Part shown: in pieces, positions 33,631 through 43,350 of the stretch
Layout: every line of letters begins with the position of its first letter
Position numbering within the stretch: the stretch's first letter is position 1
Source: Bradyrhizobium glycinis
GTDB lineage: Bacteria; Pseudomonadota; Alphaproteobacteria; Rhizobiales; Xanthobacteraceae
Direction: 5' to 3'
Length of the DNA: 64,000 nucleotides
NCBI RefSeq assembly: GCF_016031655.1
Contig: NZ_JACCHQ010000024.1
Span: forward strand, 1 to 64,000
The notes under the pieces: model-generated
Databases searched by the model: none
The model's input: only the letters and a program-made list of their open reading frames with translations
What the model was told of the DNA's origin: nothing
Program-made: the position numbers and the translations under genes

Positions 33631-33638
33631 GCGAAGTA
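33621..33638. promoter_or_regulatory. Candidate MarR operator overlapping the marR start codon
   Basis: TATTTCGCATGCGAAGTA: a perfect 12-base core TTCGCATGCGAA extended to 18 bases with one mismatch pair. The start codon is the central ATG on the minus strand. Fits an autoregulatory site; not tested. Confidence 0.6.
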
Positions 33639-33741
33639 AAATAGCGCCTGCCAATTTCCTTGTCAAAGCGCTTGACGTTCTCTCGCTCTCATGTTCGTTA
33701 TTTGTTCTACACTCGTTTCAGTTGCAGAGAAGAGGAACGCC

Positions 33742-35121
33742 GTGACGCAGGGGCAGGAGCAGGCGGAAGAGGCAGACCAAGAGCAAGCAACGGAAGGTGA
33801 GCTCGCCTATGCGTTCGGAGTTCTGGACGCGTACTTCGAGGACGTTCCGCTCAGCAAGCTCGTGACGACCACCCGGCAATTTCCCGGCCACATGCGAGTG
33901 GACGTCCAAGCCGCGCTTGAGAAGCTGCTGGGAGCGCACGTCGACTTGTTCGGACTCGCCGAGGCACATTACGAGACGCTTTCGTTTGCGCGCCTGCTCA
34001 GCGACGATCGAGCCGCCGTGGCGATCGCACCGCTGCAATATTCAGAGGTGATGTTGGCGAGAGCAGTCCGTCCCGATGCCTCGACAACGGTTTGTGGCTT
34101 TGCGAGCTGGACGGTTTGCGATATGCGGTCCTGCTCTGCGCCAATCGCGAACCTGGTCGCCAGGCCGGCGTCCGGATCGAAATCATGGTGTCCGCCGGAA
34201 GCGCGGGGGCGACCGTGGTGCAGCGTTGCTTCGGAGAGCTCGAAAACGCCGTGCAGGCGTCGCGCACCTATCGCGGCAAGATCCTGTCGCTCGAGGCGTC
34301 TTCCGACGACCGCGGCCAGTCCAGCGGCATCAATGTGCACCGGCTGCCGACCGTCGGACGCGACGAGGTGATCCTGCCGGAGCGGACTTTGCGGCTGCTC
34401 GATCGCAATGTACTGAATTTCAGTCGGCACCCGCGAGCAGTTGCGGCGGCTTGGGCAATCGACGCGCAAGGGCATCCTGCTTTATGGAGCGCCCGGCACA
34501 GGCAAGACCCATACGATTCGCTATCTCGCAACGCATCTGCCTGAACAAACCACCCTGATCATCACGGCTGAGCAGATCGGCCTTCTCAGCGCCTATATGA
34601 GCCTGGCACGGCTGCTGCAGCCCTCCATGGTGGTGATTGAGGACGTCGACCTGATCGCGCGCGACCGCCGCAACATGGGGCCGTGCGAAGAATCCATGCT
34701 CAACAGGCTGCTCAATGAGATGGACGGGCTGAAGCAGGATGCCGACATCCTCTTCGTTCTCACCACCAATCGGCCACAGGACCTCGAAGCCGCCCTTGCC
34801 GGTCGCCCCGGCCGCATCGACCAGGCCATTGAAGTGCCACTCCCCGACGAAAATGGCCGCAAGAAGCTAGTGCGCCTGTATGGCAAGGGATTGCCGCTCG
34901 ACGACGCGATCGTCATCGAGGCTGCCCGCCGCAGCGAGGGGACGAGTTGCGCCTTCATCAAGGAGCTGATGCGGCGGCTGGCGCAAGCGAGCTTGGCGCG
35001 CGACGGCGGCAAGTCGATCGTCTCGGCCGATATCGACGAAGCCCTCGACGACATGCTGTTCTCCGGCGGCCGGCTCAATGCGCGTCTGCTCGGCGCGGCT
35101 CAGGCGATGGCAGCGGAGTGA
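33742..35121 (+). pseudogene. AAA-family ATPase with two opposite single-base frameshifts
   Basis: Three segments in frames 1, 3, 1 read as one protein. Segment 1 (from GTG 33742, AGAGGA upstream) ends with VRPDAS; segment 2 resumes as DNGLWLCELDGLRYAVLLC; segment 3 as VGTREQLRRLGQSTRKGILL. The first shift near 34082 looks like one lost base, the second near 34422 like one gained base. The third segment holds Walker A GAPGTGKT, Walker B MVVIEDVDLIA and RPGRIDQAIEVPLPDENG, like CDC48/FtsH-type AAA modules. Without correction, frame 1 stops at 34371 and the ATPase domain is lost. Sequencing error is the alternative. Confidence 0.75.
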
Positions 35122-35153
35122 CGTTCGCTGTCATCCATCCGGCCTGTCGCGCC

Positions 35154-36815
35154 TTAGGGCGCGCAGGTGAAGCTCGATGCCTCCGTCACCGGGCCGCTCT
35201 TGTAGTGCGGCCAGGCCGGCCAGCGGCATAGCGGCAGTGCGCGCAACGTCGCGAAGGACGGCGCCTCGACCTTCTGCTCGGCAACGACGAGGTCGCCGGG
35301 CGCCTTGCCGTTCTCGACCCAGTCGACCAGCACGCTCAGCATGTCGACATTGGCCGGCGCGCCGGAGCCGACATGATCGACGCCGGGAGCGGTGTAGAGG
35401 CGCGCGAATTCGGCGGTCTCGGCCTTGCCCATCTTGCGCTCGACGCTCTCGAAATAGCGGATGCCGGCATAGGGGCTCTGGGCGTAGTCGGCCATGTGCT
35501 CGAGCACGATCAGCCGGCCGCCCCGCGCGCGGAAACGGCTGAGATCAGGATCGGTCGAATCCATCAGGTTCGACACCTCGAGCAGCCGCGCCTTGTGCTC
35601 TTCCACCTTGTAGGTGGTGACGTCGAGCTTGGGATCGCGCGCAAAGACATATTGGATGCCGCCGGCGCCGTAGATCCAGGCGATGCCGTTGTTCGGTGCA
35701 GGCGGCTGTGCCGGCGGCGCGGTGCCGAGCCACCAGGAGACCCAGCCGCCGGTCGGCCCGACCGCGGGGATGTCCTCGCCGGAGACGCCCCAGCCCGGAT
35801 AGTCGTCGAGACCGTTGGCGAGCGCGAACGGGAATTTGTAGGTGGCATGCAGCGTGTTCACCGCCTTGATCTGCGCGTCGGTGAGACATTGGTCACCGCT
35901 CTGCCCGGCCGCGCAGCGCAGCGTCTCGACCTTGAATGCCGCCTTGCAGCCGACGGGATCCTGCACCAGCGCATCGTCGGAGCCGTCGGCCTTGTCGCAA
36001 GCCGCGCGCACGGCCTCACCGACGAGCTTGACCTGTGCCGGGTTGATCCAGCCCTCGCCCATGGTGACGAGACCCGAGCGCGTGCCGGCATGCTGCAGGC
36101 CGACCCAGTTGATCACGGGCACGCGGGCGAAGATGCCGTCGAAATCATCCGGATAGCGCTGCGCCATGGTGAGGCCTTCGCGGCCGCCCTCGGACGAGCC
36201 CATGAAGTACATCTTCTCCGGCTTCCTGCCGTAGGCCCGCTGCATCAGCCCGACCGCAGCGTCGCGCACCTTCTTGTAGGCGCGATGGGCGAAATTCTCG
36301 AAGGCTTCGTCGTTCAGCGCAAAGACCTGCGGCGGCTCGCCCTGCTTGGTCTCGTGGCCAGAGTCCGTGCCGTAGGTGACGAAGCCGCGCGCCAGCGGCG
36401 ACGGCTTGTCGAAGGGGTAGGCCGGCGGCAGCGCAAGGCCCGTGATCAGCACGCCGTTGAAGCCGCCGCCGCCATATTGCAGCGAGCGACCGTTCCATTC
36501 GACGGGAAGGTTGACCTGGAATTTGATCGGGGGCGCCTTGGGATCGGTGGGATCGATATGGCCGAGCACCTTGCAGAAGCGCGGATTGGCCGGTGTGATG
36601 CGCCCCGACGGCGTCGGCCCTCGCTCGGCCACGGCCAGTTGCGACGGCGCCTGCAGGATCGCGGAATCGATCTTCACGGCGTCAGCGCCACCGACGAGGC
36701 CGTTGCAGACGGTCTCGGCGTCTTCCGCCAATGTCGCGGCGCACGCGGCGTTCGCGCTCAACGCAGCTGCGGTCCCGAGGAGCCATGCGCACAGCTTCGC
36801 CCTCGTCAGCGTCAT
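35154..36815 (-). CDS. Tannase/feruloyl esterase family alpha/beta hydrolase
   Basis: 553 residues from MTLTRAKLCAWLLG, with a signal peptide ending NAACAA, so exported. Nucleophile motif YFMGSSEGGREGLTMAQRYP, Cys-containing segments typical of the disulfide-linked tannase fold (LRCAAGQSGDQCLTDAQ), acid region LIVLEHMADYAQSPY and late His in APGVDHVGSG. Hydrolyses esters of plant phenolic acids or similar polymers. A GGTGGAAAC stretch precedes the ATG. Single gene between an AAA pseudogene and serA. Confidence 0.88.
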   Translation of the reverse strand: MTLTRAKLCAWLLGTAAALSANAACAATLAEDAETVCNGLVGGADAVKIDSAILQAPSQLAVAERGPTPSGRITPANPRFCKVLGHIDPTDPKAPPIKFQVNLPVEWNGRSLQYGGGGFNGVLITGLALPPAYPFDKPSPLARGFVTYGTDSGHETKQGEPPQVFALNDEAFENFAHRAYKKVRDAAVGLMQRAYGRKPEKMYFMGSSEGGREGLTMAQRYPDDFDGIFARVPVINWVGLQHAGTRSGLVTMGEGWINPAQVKLVGEAVRAACDKADGSDDALVQDPVGCKAAFKVETLRCAAGQSGDQCLTDAQIKAVNTLHATYKFPFALANGLDDYPGWGVSGEDIPAVGPTGGWVSWWLGTAPPAQPPAPNNGIAWIYGAGGIQYVFARDPKLDVTTYKVEEHKARLLEVSNLMDSTDPDLSRFRARGGRLIVLEHMADYAQSPYAGIRYFESVERKMGKAETAEFARLYTAPGVDHVGSGAPANVDMLSVLVDWVENGKAPGDLVVAEQKVEAPSFATLRALPLCRWPAWPHYKSGPVTEASSFTCAP

Positions 36816-36894
36816 TGTTTCCACCCAACTTTTGTTCGTTCGTCTGTCCGAAGATCGCATTGAATGCGACCTCTCGACGGCAGTCAACAAGCCA

Positions 36895-38139
36895 CTAATG
36901 CTCGAACACCAGCCGCGCGCCGACTGTTCCCTCGAGGCCGCGGATCTGCTGCAGCAGCTCGCCGGAATCCTGTCCACCGAGATCGGCGTCGAGCACGACG
37001 TAGCCGAGGTCGCCGGCGGTCTCCAGATATTGGGCGGCGATGTTGATGTCGCGCTGAAGGAAGACCTCGTTCAGCCGCCGCAGCATGCCCGGCACGTTGC
37101 GATGGACATGGCTGAAGCGTGCACCGGAGGGACGAAGATGCAGCTGCACCTCCGGGAAGTTGACCGCGCCCATGGTCGAGCCGGTGATGAAATAGTCGAC
37201 CAGCTTGCGCGCCACCTCGCCGCCGATCCGCTCCTGCGCCTCCTCAGTCGAGCCCCCGATATGCGGGGTGAGGATGACGTTCTCGAGGCCCTGAATGGGA
37301 CTCTTGAAACGATCGGCATTCGACGAAGGCTCGACGGGAAAGACGTCGACAGCCGCGCCGGCGAGATGGCCATCGTGCAAGGCGCGCGCCAGCGCATCGA
37401 GATCGACCACGGTGCCGCGGCTGTTGTTGATCAGGAACGAGCCCGGCTTCATGGCCCGCAGCTCCTTCTCGCCGATCATGCCCGCAGTCTCAGGCGTCTC
37501 CGGCACGTGCAGGCTGACCACATCGCTCTGAGCCAGCAGATCTTCGAGCTTCTCGACCGGCTCGGTGTTGCCGTGGCGAAGCTTGTCGGTGCGGTCGAAA
37601 TAGATCACGCGCATGCCCATCGCTTCGGCCAAGGTCGAAAGCTGCGAGCCGATATTGCCGTAGCCGACGATGCCGAGCGTGCGGCCGCGCACCTCGCGGC
37701 TGCCGGCCGCCGACTTGTCCCAGCCCCCCGCGTGGGCCGACACCGAGCGCGGAAAGATCCGCCGCAGCAGCATCACGATCTCGCCGATCACGAGCTCGGC
37801 GACGCTGCGCGTGTTGGAGAACGGCGCGTTGAAGACGGGAATACCGCGCTTGCGCGCCGCCGAAAGATCGACCTGGTTGGTGCCGACGCTGAAGCAGCCG
37901 ATCGCGAGCAACTGGCCGGCCGCCCCGAGCACCTCTTCGGTGATCTGGGTGCGCGAACGGATGCCGAGCAGCGACACGCCCTCGAGCGCGCGCCGCAGAT
38001 CTGCGCCGTCCAGCGCCTTGGTCAGCCGTTCGACATTGGTGAAGCCCGCGCTCCTGAACAGATCGACAGCGCTATCATTGACGCCTTCGAGCAGCAGCGC
38101 CTTGGCGCTTCGCTCAGGGCTTTGGCCTGGGGCGGACAT
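36895..38139 (-). CDS. serA: D-3-phosphoglycerate dehydrogenase, ACT-domain form
   Basis: 414 residues from MSAPGQSPERSAKALLLEGV. The E. coli-like SerA form: substrate domain, NAD domain with GIVGYGNIGSQLSTLAEAMG, active-site NNSRGTVVDLDAL and LTPHIGGSTEEAQERIG, and a C-terminal ACT domain (VHRNVPGMLRRLNEVFLQRD) for serine feedback. First step of serine synthesis. Alternative ATG 12 codons upstream. Monocistronic. Confidence 0.93.
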   Translation of the reverse strand: MSAPGQSPERSAKALLLEGVNDSAVDLFRSAGFTNVERLTKALDGADLRRALEGVSLLGIRSRTQITEEVLGAAGQLLAIGCFSVGTNQVDLSAARKRGIPVFNAPFSNTRSVAELVIGEIVMLLRRIFPRSVSAHAGGWDKSAAGSREVRGRTLGIVGYGNIGSQLSTLAEAMGMRVIYFDRTDKLRHGNTEPVEKLEDLLAQSDVVSLHVPETPETAGMIGEKELRAMKPGSFLINNSRGTVVDLDALARALHDGHLAGAAVDVFPVEPSSNADRFKSPIQGLENVILTPHIGGSTEEAQERIGGEVARKLVDYFITGSTMGAVNFPEVQLHLRPSGARFSHVHRNVPGMLRRLNEVFLQRDINIAAQYLETAGDLGYVVLDADLGGQDSGELLQQIRGLEGTVGARLVFEH

Positions 38140-38273
38140 GACATCTCCGTAAATGGCAGCTTTGCCGCAGCTCATAGACCGCGGGCGGTGCGCAGCACAA
38201 TAGGGAACGGATACGGGGAGAAGATGGCCGGAGCGGTGCTTGGTGTACCAGGCCCGTTATTCGCGCGCCCAGG

Positions 38274-39506
38274 TCAAATCACGTAGAAGCCGTGCGTGCC
38301 GTCGCGGCGGAGCTGCTCGACGAGGCCGTGTTCCCAATCGAGATAGGCCTGCATCGCAGCTTCAGCCACATCGGTGCCTTCATAGGGCCGGCGGTAGCGG
38401 TGGGTCGGGTCGGGCTTCGGCATGACCAACGGTGGACCGACTTCCAGCGCGCCGTCATAGCCGCCTTCGAGCACGTAGACTTCCCAGCCCATCTGCGCCA
38501 GCCAGGACGCCGTCATGTCGGCGCGGACGCATCTGTCGTCGGTCAGAACGATGCGCGCGCCGCGCACGGGCGCGGCCATGTCGGTTTCCTGCACGAGCTG
38601 GCCGCCGGGATAATGGCGGAAGCCGGGGAGATGCCCGGCCGCATACTCTTCCGCCTCACGCACGTCGAAGCGATAGAGCGTGCGATGGGTCTGCGCGGCA
38701 AGCGCAGCCATCTCGCTGGCACCGATATGGCGGACACCGGCGCGATAGGCGACATCGCGAGCATTGGCCGGGCCGCCCTCGAACGGGCCGATCGCACCGC
38801 GCCTGTCGGCGCCGTGATCGAGCGCATGCCGCGCCAACGTCCAGCCGATGGTGCCGTTGCGCAGCGCCCGCACCTTGTTGGGCACGCCGGCATTGATCAG
38901 CGACTGGGTGCCGATGATCGAGCGGGTGCGGCCGGCGCAGTTGACGATGATGGTGGTGTCGGGATCAGGCGCGGCCTTGCCTGCCCGCAGCACCAGCTCC
39001 GCGCCGGGCACGCTGACCGAGCCCGGGATGTTCATGGTCGCATATTCGTCGAAACGGCGGACGTCGAGGATGGCGATATTGGCCTTGTCGGCGATCAGCT
39101 TTGCCACCTGGTCGGCGCTCAGCGAGGGCGTGTGGCGACGCGCCTCGACCAGCTCGCCGAAAGCCTTGGAATAGGAATTGACGTCCTCGAACACCTCGAA
39201 GCCCGCATCGTGCCACGCCCTCAACCCGCCGGCGAGTGCGCTGACATTGCTGTAGCCGAGTGCAGCCAGACGCTCGGCGCCGGAGGCGACCAGCCCCTCG
39301 CCGTCATCATAGAGCACGATCGCCACGTCCTTGCGCGGCAGCCGCAGCTCGGCCTCGATCGCAATCCGGTCGGCGGCCATGTTTGCGGCGAACAGCGGAT
39401 GGCCGGTAGCAAACGCTGCCTCATATCTGAGATCGAGCAGCGCGATCTCCTCGCGCAGAAGCAGCGCGCGGCGGATATCGGCGGGGGTGACGGTCGGAAG
39501 CTTCAT
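38274..39506 (-). CDS. Triple rhodanese-domain protein
   Basis: 410 residues from MKLPTVTPADIRRALLLREE. Three rhodanese repeats at about 5-105, 125-220 and 265-355. Only the middle one has an active-site loop with Cys190 (VNCAGRTRS). The first reads VLYDDGEG and the third VLTDDRC, with Asp at the catalytic place, so they are probably structural or regulatory. A sulfurtransferase or persulfide carrier role is likely. Start chosen at the ATG giving a complete first domain. Confidence 0.87.
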   Translation of the reverse strand: MKLPTVTPADIRRALLLREEIALLDLRYEAAFATGHPLFAANMAADRIAIEAELRLPRKDVAIVLYDDGEGLVASGAERLAALGYSNVSALAGGLRAWHDAGFEVFEDVNSYSKAFGELVEARRHTPSLSADQVAKLIADKANIAILDVRRFDEYATMNIPGSVSVPGAELVLRAGKAAPDPDTTIIVNCAGRTRSIIGTQSLINAGVPNKVRALRNGTIGWTLARHALDHGADRRGAIGPFEGGPANARDVAYRAGVRHIGASEMAALAAQTHRTLYRFDVREAEEYAAGHLPGFRHYPGGQLVQETDMAAPVRGARIVLTDDRCVRADMTASWLAQMGWEVYVLEGGYDGALEVGPPLVMPKPDPTHRYRRPYEGTDVAEAAMQAYLDWEHGLVEQLRRDGTHGFYVI

Positions 39507-39581
39507 GGCGAAAACCTGATAAGGACGTGCCACGGGCTTTTGAACGATTGTCGAGGTGTTGGCTAGCCCTTCGGCAGCAAC

Positions 39582-40802
39582 TCACTCGCCCGGAACCAGC
39601 CGCCCCAGCGGCGCCTGCGCCGGGCGTCGCAACTTGCGGCGCGACAGATAGAGCAAAATGCCGGTGACCGAGAACAGCGGCATCAGGGCGGCGGCAATCA
39701 TGAACACCAGCTTGCCGGGCCAGCCCAGGACAGCGCCGCGATGGATATCGAGCACGTTGGCGATGATCTTCTCGCCGAATGTCTTGTCGGAATAGCGCTC
39801 GGCGGAGACCAACTGACCGTTGACGGCATCGATGCGGAATTCATCGCGCGAGGTGTCGAGCGCCCGGTCCCTTCCCCACGACCTGATCCGTATCACCGTG
39901 CCGGGCCCTGGCGGCAGCGTCAGCAGAGCCCTGGCAAAGCGGTCGCCCTCCTCACGCCGGAACGTCGTCCAGGCCTGGTCGAACCCGATCGGCTGCGCCG
40001 GCTCGGCACGGGCCGCCGCACGCGGCGCCTTCGCGGACATTTTTGGCTGCATCTTCGCGGCACTGATCTCCGGGCGCGCCAGCAGCCAAACGACGCCGTC
40101 CTTGTACCAGTCGAACGAGTACCAGAGCCCCGTGAGCGTCATCACCAGATAGACCGGAAGAACCCAGGTGCCGATGACCGCATGCAGCGAGCGGTGCAGC
40201 CCGCGCCCGCTGAGACCGACATTGGGCTTGAGCCACATCTTCACGCTGCGCACGCGACGCGGCCAGCGCAGCACGAGACCCGAGACCAGCATGACGATCA
40301 GGCCGAGCGCGACGACGCCGGTGATCTGGCGTCCCCAGCCCTTGGCATCGCCAGGGATCAGCAGCCAGCGGTGCAGCTTCCGAACCGTCGCGAAGAACGC
40401 CTCGCCACGCGGCACACCCAGCACGCGCGCATCATAGGGGTCGACATAGAGCGAATTCGGCCGCGCGCCCTGCTCGTCGCGCGCGAAGCGGACCCGCGCG
40501 GCCGCAGTCGGATCGCTCGACAGCATGACGGCCGAGACTTGACCCGAGACTTGACCCGAGATTTGGCCGAAATCCTGCCGCGCCTTCAGTCGCGCGACCA
40601 GCTCGTCCGGCATCAGCGCCGGCGTCTCGCGCGGCACGACGTGCATGATGCCGGCGTTGAGATGAGCGACGATCTCGTCCTCGAAACTCATGATCGCGCC
40701 GGTCAGCGCGATCAGGGCAAGCAGCAGCGCGAGCACCAGGCCCGCGATGGAATGGACCTGGAGCAGGGCGGCTTTGATGGTGTGGCCCAGCCGTGCAGCC
40801 AT
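39582..40802 (-). CDS. PepSY-domain membrane protein linked to a siderophore receptor
   Basis: 406 residues with four hydrophobic helices: near the N-terminus (IAGLVLALLLALIALTGAIM), ITGVVALGLIVMLVSGLVL, GTWVLPVYLVMTLTGLWYSF, and at the C-terminus LVFMIAAALMPLFSVTGILLYL. Histidines in or near the helices could bind haem; members of this group are thought to act in ferric-siderophore reduction. The gene starts 2 bases after the receptor stop, so it is co-transcribed. Confidence 0.87.
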   Translation of the reverse strand: MAARLGHTIKAALLQVHSIAGLVLALLLALIALTGAIMSFEDEIVAHLNAGIMHVVPRETPALMPDELVARLKARQDFGQISGQVSGQVSAVMLSSDPTAAARVRFARDEQGARPNSLYVDPYDARVLGVPRGEAFFATVRKLHRWLLIPGDAKGWGRQITGVVALGLIVMLVSGLVLRWPRRVRSVKMWLKPNVGLSGRGLHRSLHAVIGTWVLPVYLVMTLTGLWYSFDWYKDGVVWLLARPEISAAKMQPKMSAKAPRAAARAEPAQPIGFDQAWTTFRREEGDRFARALLTLPPGPGTVIRIRSWGRDRALDTSRDEFRIDAVNGQLVSAERYSDKTFGEKIIANVLDIHRGAVLGWPGKLVFMIAAALMPLFSVTGILLYLSRRKLRRPAQAPLGRLVPGE

Positions 40803-40804
40803 GG

Positions 40805-43147
40805 CTAGAACTTCACCGTCGCCGCCAGGGAGAAGCGCCGCGCGTCGCCGATCGCGACGTTGAGCGCGTTTCCGGTGCTGGACGTGTAGTAGACCTTGTC
40901 GAACAGGTTCTTGACGTTGAACTGGTAGGTCACCGGCAGATTATCGATCTTCGTGTCGTAAGTCGCAAAGACGTCTGCGACCGTATAAGCCGGCAGGAAG
41001 AACTTGTTGGCGGAGTCGCCCGGCCGGTCACCGACGTAGTGCGCGCCGCCGCCGAGCCGCAGGCGTCCGGGGAGCGCATCGCCGAAATCGTAAACGAGAT
41101 AGAGCGAAGCCGTGTTCATCGCAGCATTCAGCAACTTGGCGTTGCCGTTGACGGGATCGTTCTCCAGGCGGGCATCGGTGTAGCCGTAGCTTCCGATCAT
41201 GCTCCATTGATCGCTCAGCTTGCCGGTCACGTCCAACTCGACGCCGCGCGACCGCGCCTTCGCGGACGTTCGTACCAAGATCGTGCCGCTGGAAAACGGG
41301 TCGGAGACCAGCACGTTCTTCTTCTCGATGTCGTAGACCGCCAGAGTGCCGGACAGCCGCTTGTTGACATCGAATTTGACGCCGGTTTCCCATTGGGTGC
41401 CCTCCTCGGGCAGAATGGTGGAGTCGACGACGAAGCCGATGGGAGCACCGGTGAAGGGCGCGATGGTCGAGGTCGGCTTCAGTGACTGCGTGTAGCTCAC
41501 GTAGTAGGAGAGCTGGTCGTTCAGCTTGAAGATGACGCCGCCGAGCGGCAGCACCTTGTCTCCCGACAAGTTGGTGTTCGTGACGAATTTCGGCCGGCCC
41601 TTTCCGGCGATTTGCTCGTATTCCATCCAGCGCACGCCGCCGACCACTGACAGCCAGTTGGTCACGTGGAACGTGTCCTGGGCGAAGAAGCCGCGGGTGC
41701 CGAGCTTGTCGGTCTGCTCGCTGTCAACAGGCGAAACGGTCGTGCCCGGCGTGACGAGTCCGTAAACGGGATTGTAGAAATTGAAGCTCGGCGTCGCCTG
41801 GCGGATCAAATCGTGACGGTCGATGGTGCGATACAGCGCCTCGCCCCCGAACAGGATCTCGTTGCGGAAGCCACCCACCCAGACGTCCCCCTGCAGATAG
41901 GAGGTGCCGTAGCTGGCGTTGCTCAGCGAGTTCCGGGTGCCGTCGTTGCTCCGGGTCTCGACGCCGGTCTTGGCGTTGACGCTGGTGATGCGAAGCTGAT
42001 TGGCGCTGTAGGTCTCGGTGTTGTAGCTGTAGGCCGCCGTGACCTTCCAATTGTCGTCCAGCTTCTGCTCGACCGAGCCCTGGATCAGGTCGGAGGCGCC
42101 CCACATGTTGTTGAAGGGCTCGTCGAGTCGGCGAGTCTTCGGAATCGCCAGCGGAGCGCCGTTGACGAAGGCGGTGCCGCGGTCGAACGGATAGATGAAC
42201 TCGCGGTGCTCATAGGTGAGCTGGACTGTCGTGGTGTCGCCGTACCAGGCGAGCGACGGGTTCACCAGCATTTCCCTGTGGCGACCGAAATTGCGCCAAT
42301 AGTCCTCGCTGACGCCGTAGCCGATGAAGCGATAGGCGAGACCGCCGTCGCCGATCGGACCGGTGATGTCGAGTGTGCCGTCGGCGCCATTACGGTTGTT
42401 CGCGTAGGCCGAGCCGAGCAGCGTGACCGAGCCGTGCTGATAGAGCTCGGGCCGCTTGCTGATGGTGTTGACGATGCCGCCGGGATCCATGATGCCGTAG
42501 AGCAGCGAGGCCGGCCCCTTCAGCACCTCGACGCTCTCGACCGCGGCATTCAGGCTGCGGCCCTGCACCAGCGGCATGCCGTTGCGCATGATCGAGCCGT
42601 CGCGGTTGTCGCCGAAGCCGCGGCGGATCACCGCGTCCTGTGTGCCGGCGAGCGTGTTGGTCTGTGTGATGCCGGAAATATTGACGAGAGCGTCATCGAT
42701 GTTGCGCGGGAGCTGGTCCTTCAACACTTGCGCAGGAACCACGTTGACGGACTGCGAGGTGTCGAGCGGCGAGGCGCCGCTGCGCAGCGTGGTCGAGCTC
42801 GGCATCGCACGATAGCCGAGCTTGGCGGCCTGTTGCGCGGCGGCTTCCGCGGCGGCACGCTCCGACAGCGTCGGCGCTGTGGGTGCGGGATTGCGACTGG
42901 GCTGGCGGCGCGCCGCCGTTTGCGTGCGGCGTGACGACTGCTCCGATGCACGTGCCGGCTTCGGTCGTGGCGCCGGCGCCTCCACCGTCACCGGCGGCAG
43001 AGCCGATTGCGCCTGTGCACTCGTCGTGATGGAGGGATATTCGATGAGCAGCACCGCTGCTCCCATGAGAAGTCCTGCACGGCTCTTGCCGGCACGGGTT
43101 CGATGGCCGTTGTCACGTTGGCCATCCACGAAGGCACGCAAGTTCAT
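40805..43147 (-). CDS. TonB-dependent siderophore receptor
   Basis: 780 residues. Signal sequence ending TSAQAQ, a Pro/Arg-rich linker, plug domain (TSQSVNVVPAQVLKDQLPRN, IRRGFGDNRDGSIMRNGMPL, VEVLKGPASLLYGIMDPGGI), then a 22-strand-type barrel ending RRFSLAATVKF with terminal Phe. FpvA/FhuA-like TIGR01783 type. It takes up an Fe(III)-siderophore. A candidate Irr box lies 88 bases upstream. Confidence 0.92.
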   Translation of the reverse strand: MNLRAFVDGQRDNGHRTRAGKSRAGLLMGAAVLLIEYPSITTSAQAQSALPPVTVEAPAPRPKPARASEQSSRRTQTAARRQPSRNPAPTAPTLSERAAAEAAAQQAAKLGYRAMPSSTTLRSGASPLDTSQSVNVVPAQVLKDQLPRNIDDALVNISGITQTNTLAGTQDAVIRRGFGDNRDGSIMRNGMPLVQGRSLNAAVESVEVLKGPASLLYGIMDPGGIVNTISKRPELYQHGSVTLLGSAYANNRNGADGTLDITGPIGDGGLAYRFIGYGVSEDYWRNFGRHREMLVNPSLAWYGDTTTVQLTYEHREFIYPFDRGTAFVNGAPLAIPKTRRLDEPFNNMWGASDLIQGSVEQKLDDNWKVTAAYSYNTETYSANQLRITSVNAKTGVETRSNDGTRNSLSNASYGTSYLQGDVWVGGFRNEILFGGEALYRTIDRHDLIRQATPSFNFYNPVYGLVTPGTTVSPVDSEQTDKLGTRGFFAQDTFHVTNWLSVVGGVRWMEYEQIAGKGRPKFVTNTNLSGDKVLPLGGVIFKLNDQLSYYVSYTQSLKPTSTIAPFTGAPIGFVVDSTILPEEGTQWETGVKFDVNKRLSGTLAVYDIEKKNVLVSDPFSSGTILVRTSAKARSRGVELDVTGKLSDQWSMIGSYGYTDARLENDPVNGNAKLLNAAMNTASLYLVYDFGDALPGRLRLGGGAHYVGDRPGDSANKFFLPAYTVADVFATYDTKIDNLPVTYQFNVKNLFDKVYYTSSTGNALNVAIGDARRFSLAATVKF

Positions 43148-43234
43148 TCCACTTCAAGTCAGGAGCATTGAAGTGTGCGCGTGTAACAGCCGCCGAGATC
43201 GAGGAGAACCGTAGCCGAGCTTGAATCGCTCTAG

Positions 43235-43251
43235 TGTTGAATCATTCTAAG
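43235..43251 (-). promoter_or_regulatory. Candidate iron control element (Irr box)
   Basis: The 17 bases TGTTGAATCATTCTAAG (plus strand) match the Bradyrhizobium ICE consensus TTTAGAA-N3-TTCTAAA at 11 of 14 fixed positions, counted by eye. It is upstream of the siderophore receptor, where Irr control would be expected. Confidence 0.5.
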
Positions 43252-43350
43252 AGGAGGCGGACGCTGAACGGCAATCATAAATTGCCGGTGCACCGTGCGT
43301 GACACGCTGCACGTGAAATTGCGAGAGCACGTCGGGACGCCATCGCGATC

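Noticed and set aside
35373..36863. 496-codon open frame on the plus strand
   Set aside because: Antisense to the tannase-family esterase, which has a signal peptide and catalytic motifs.
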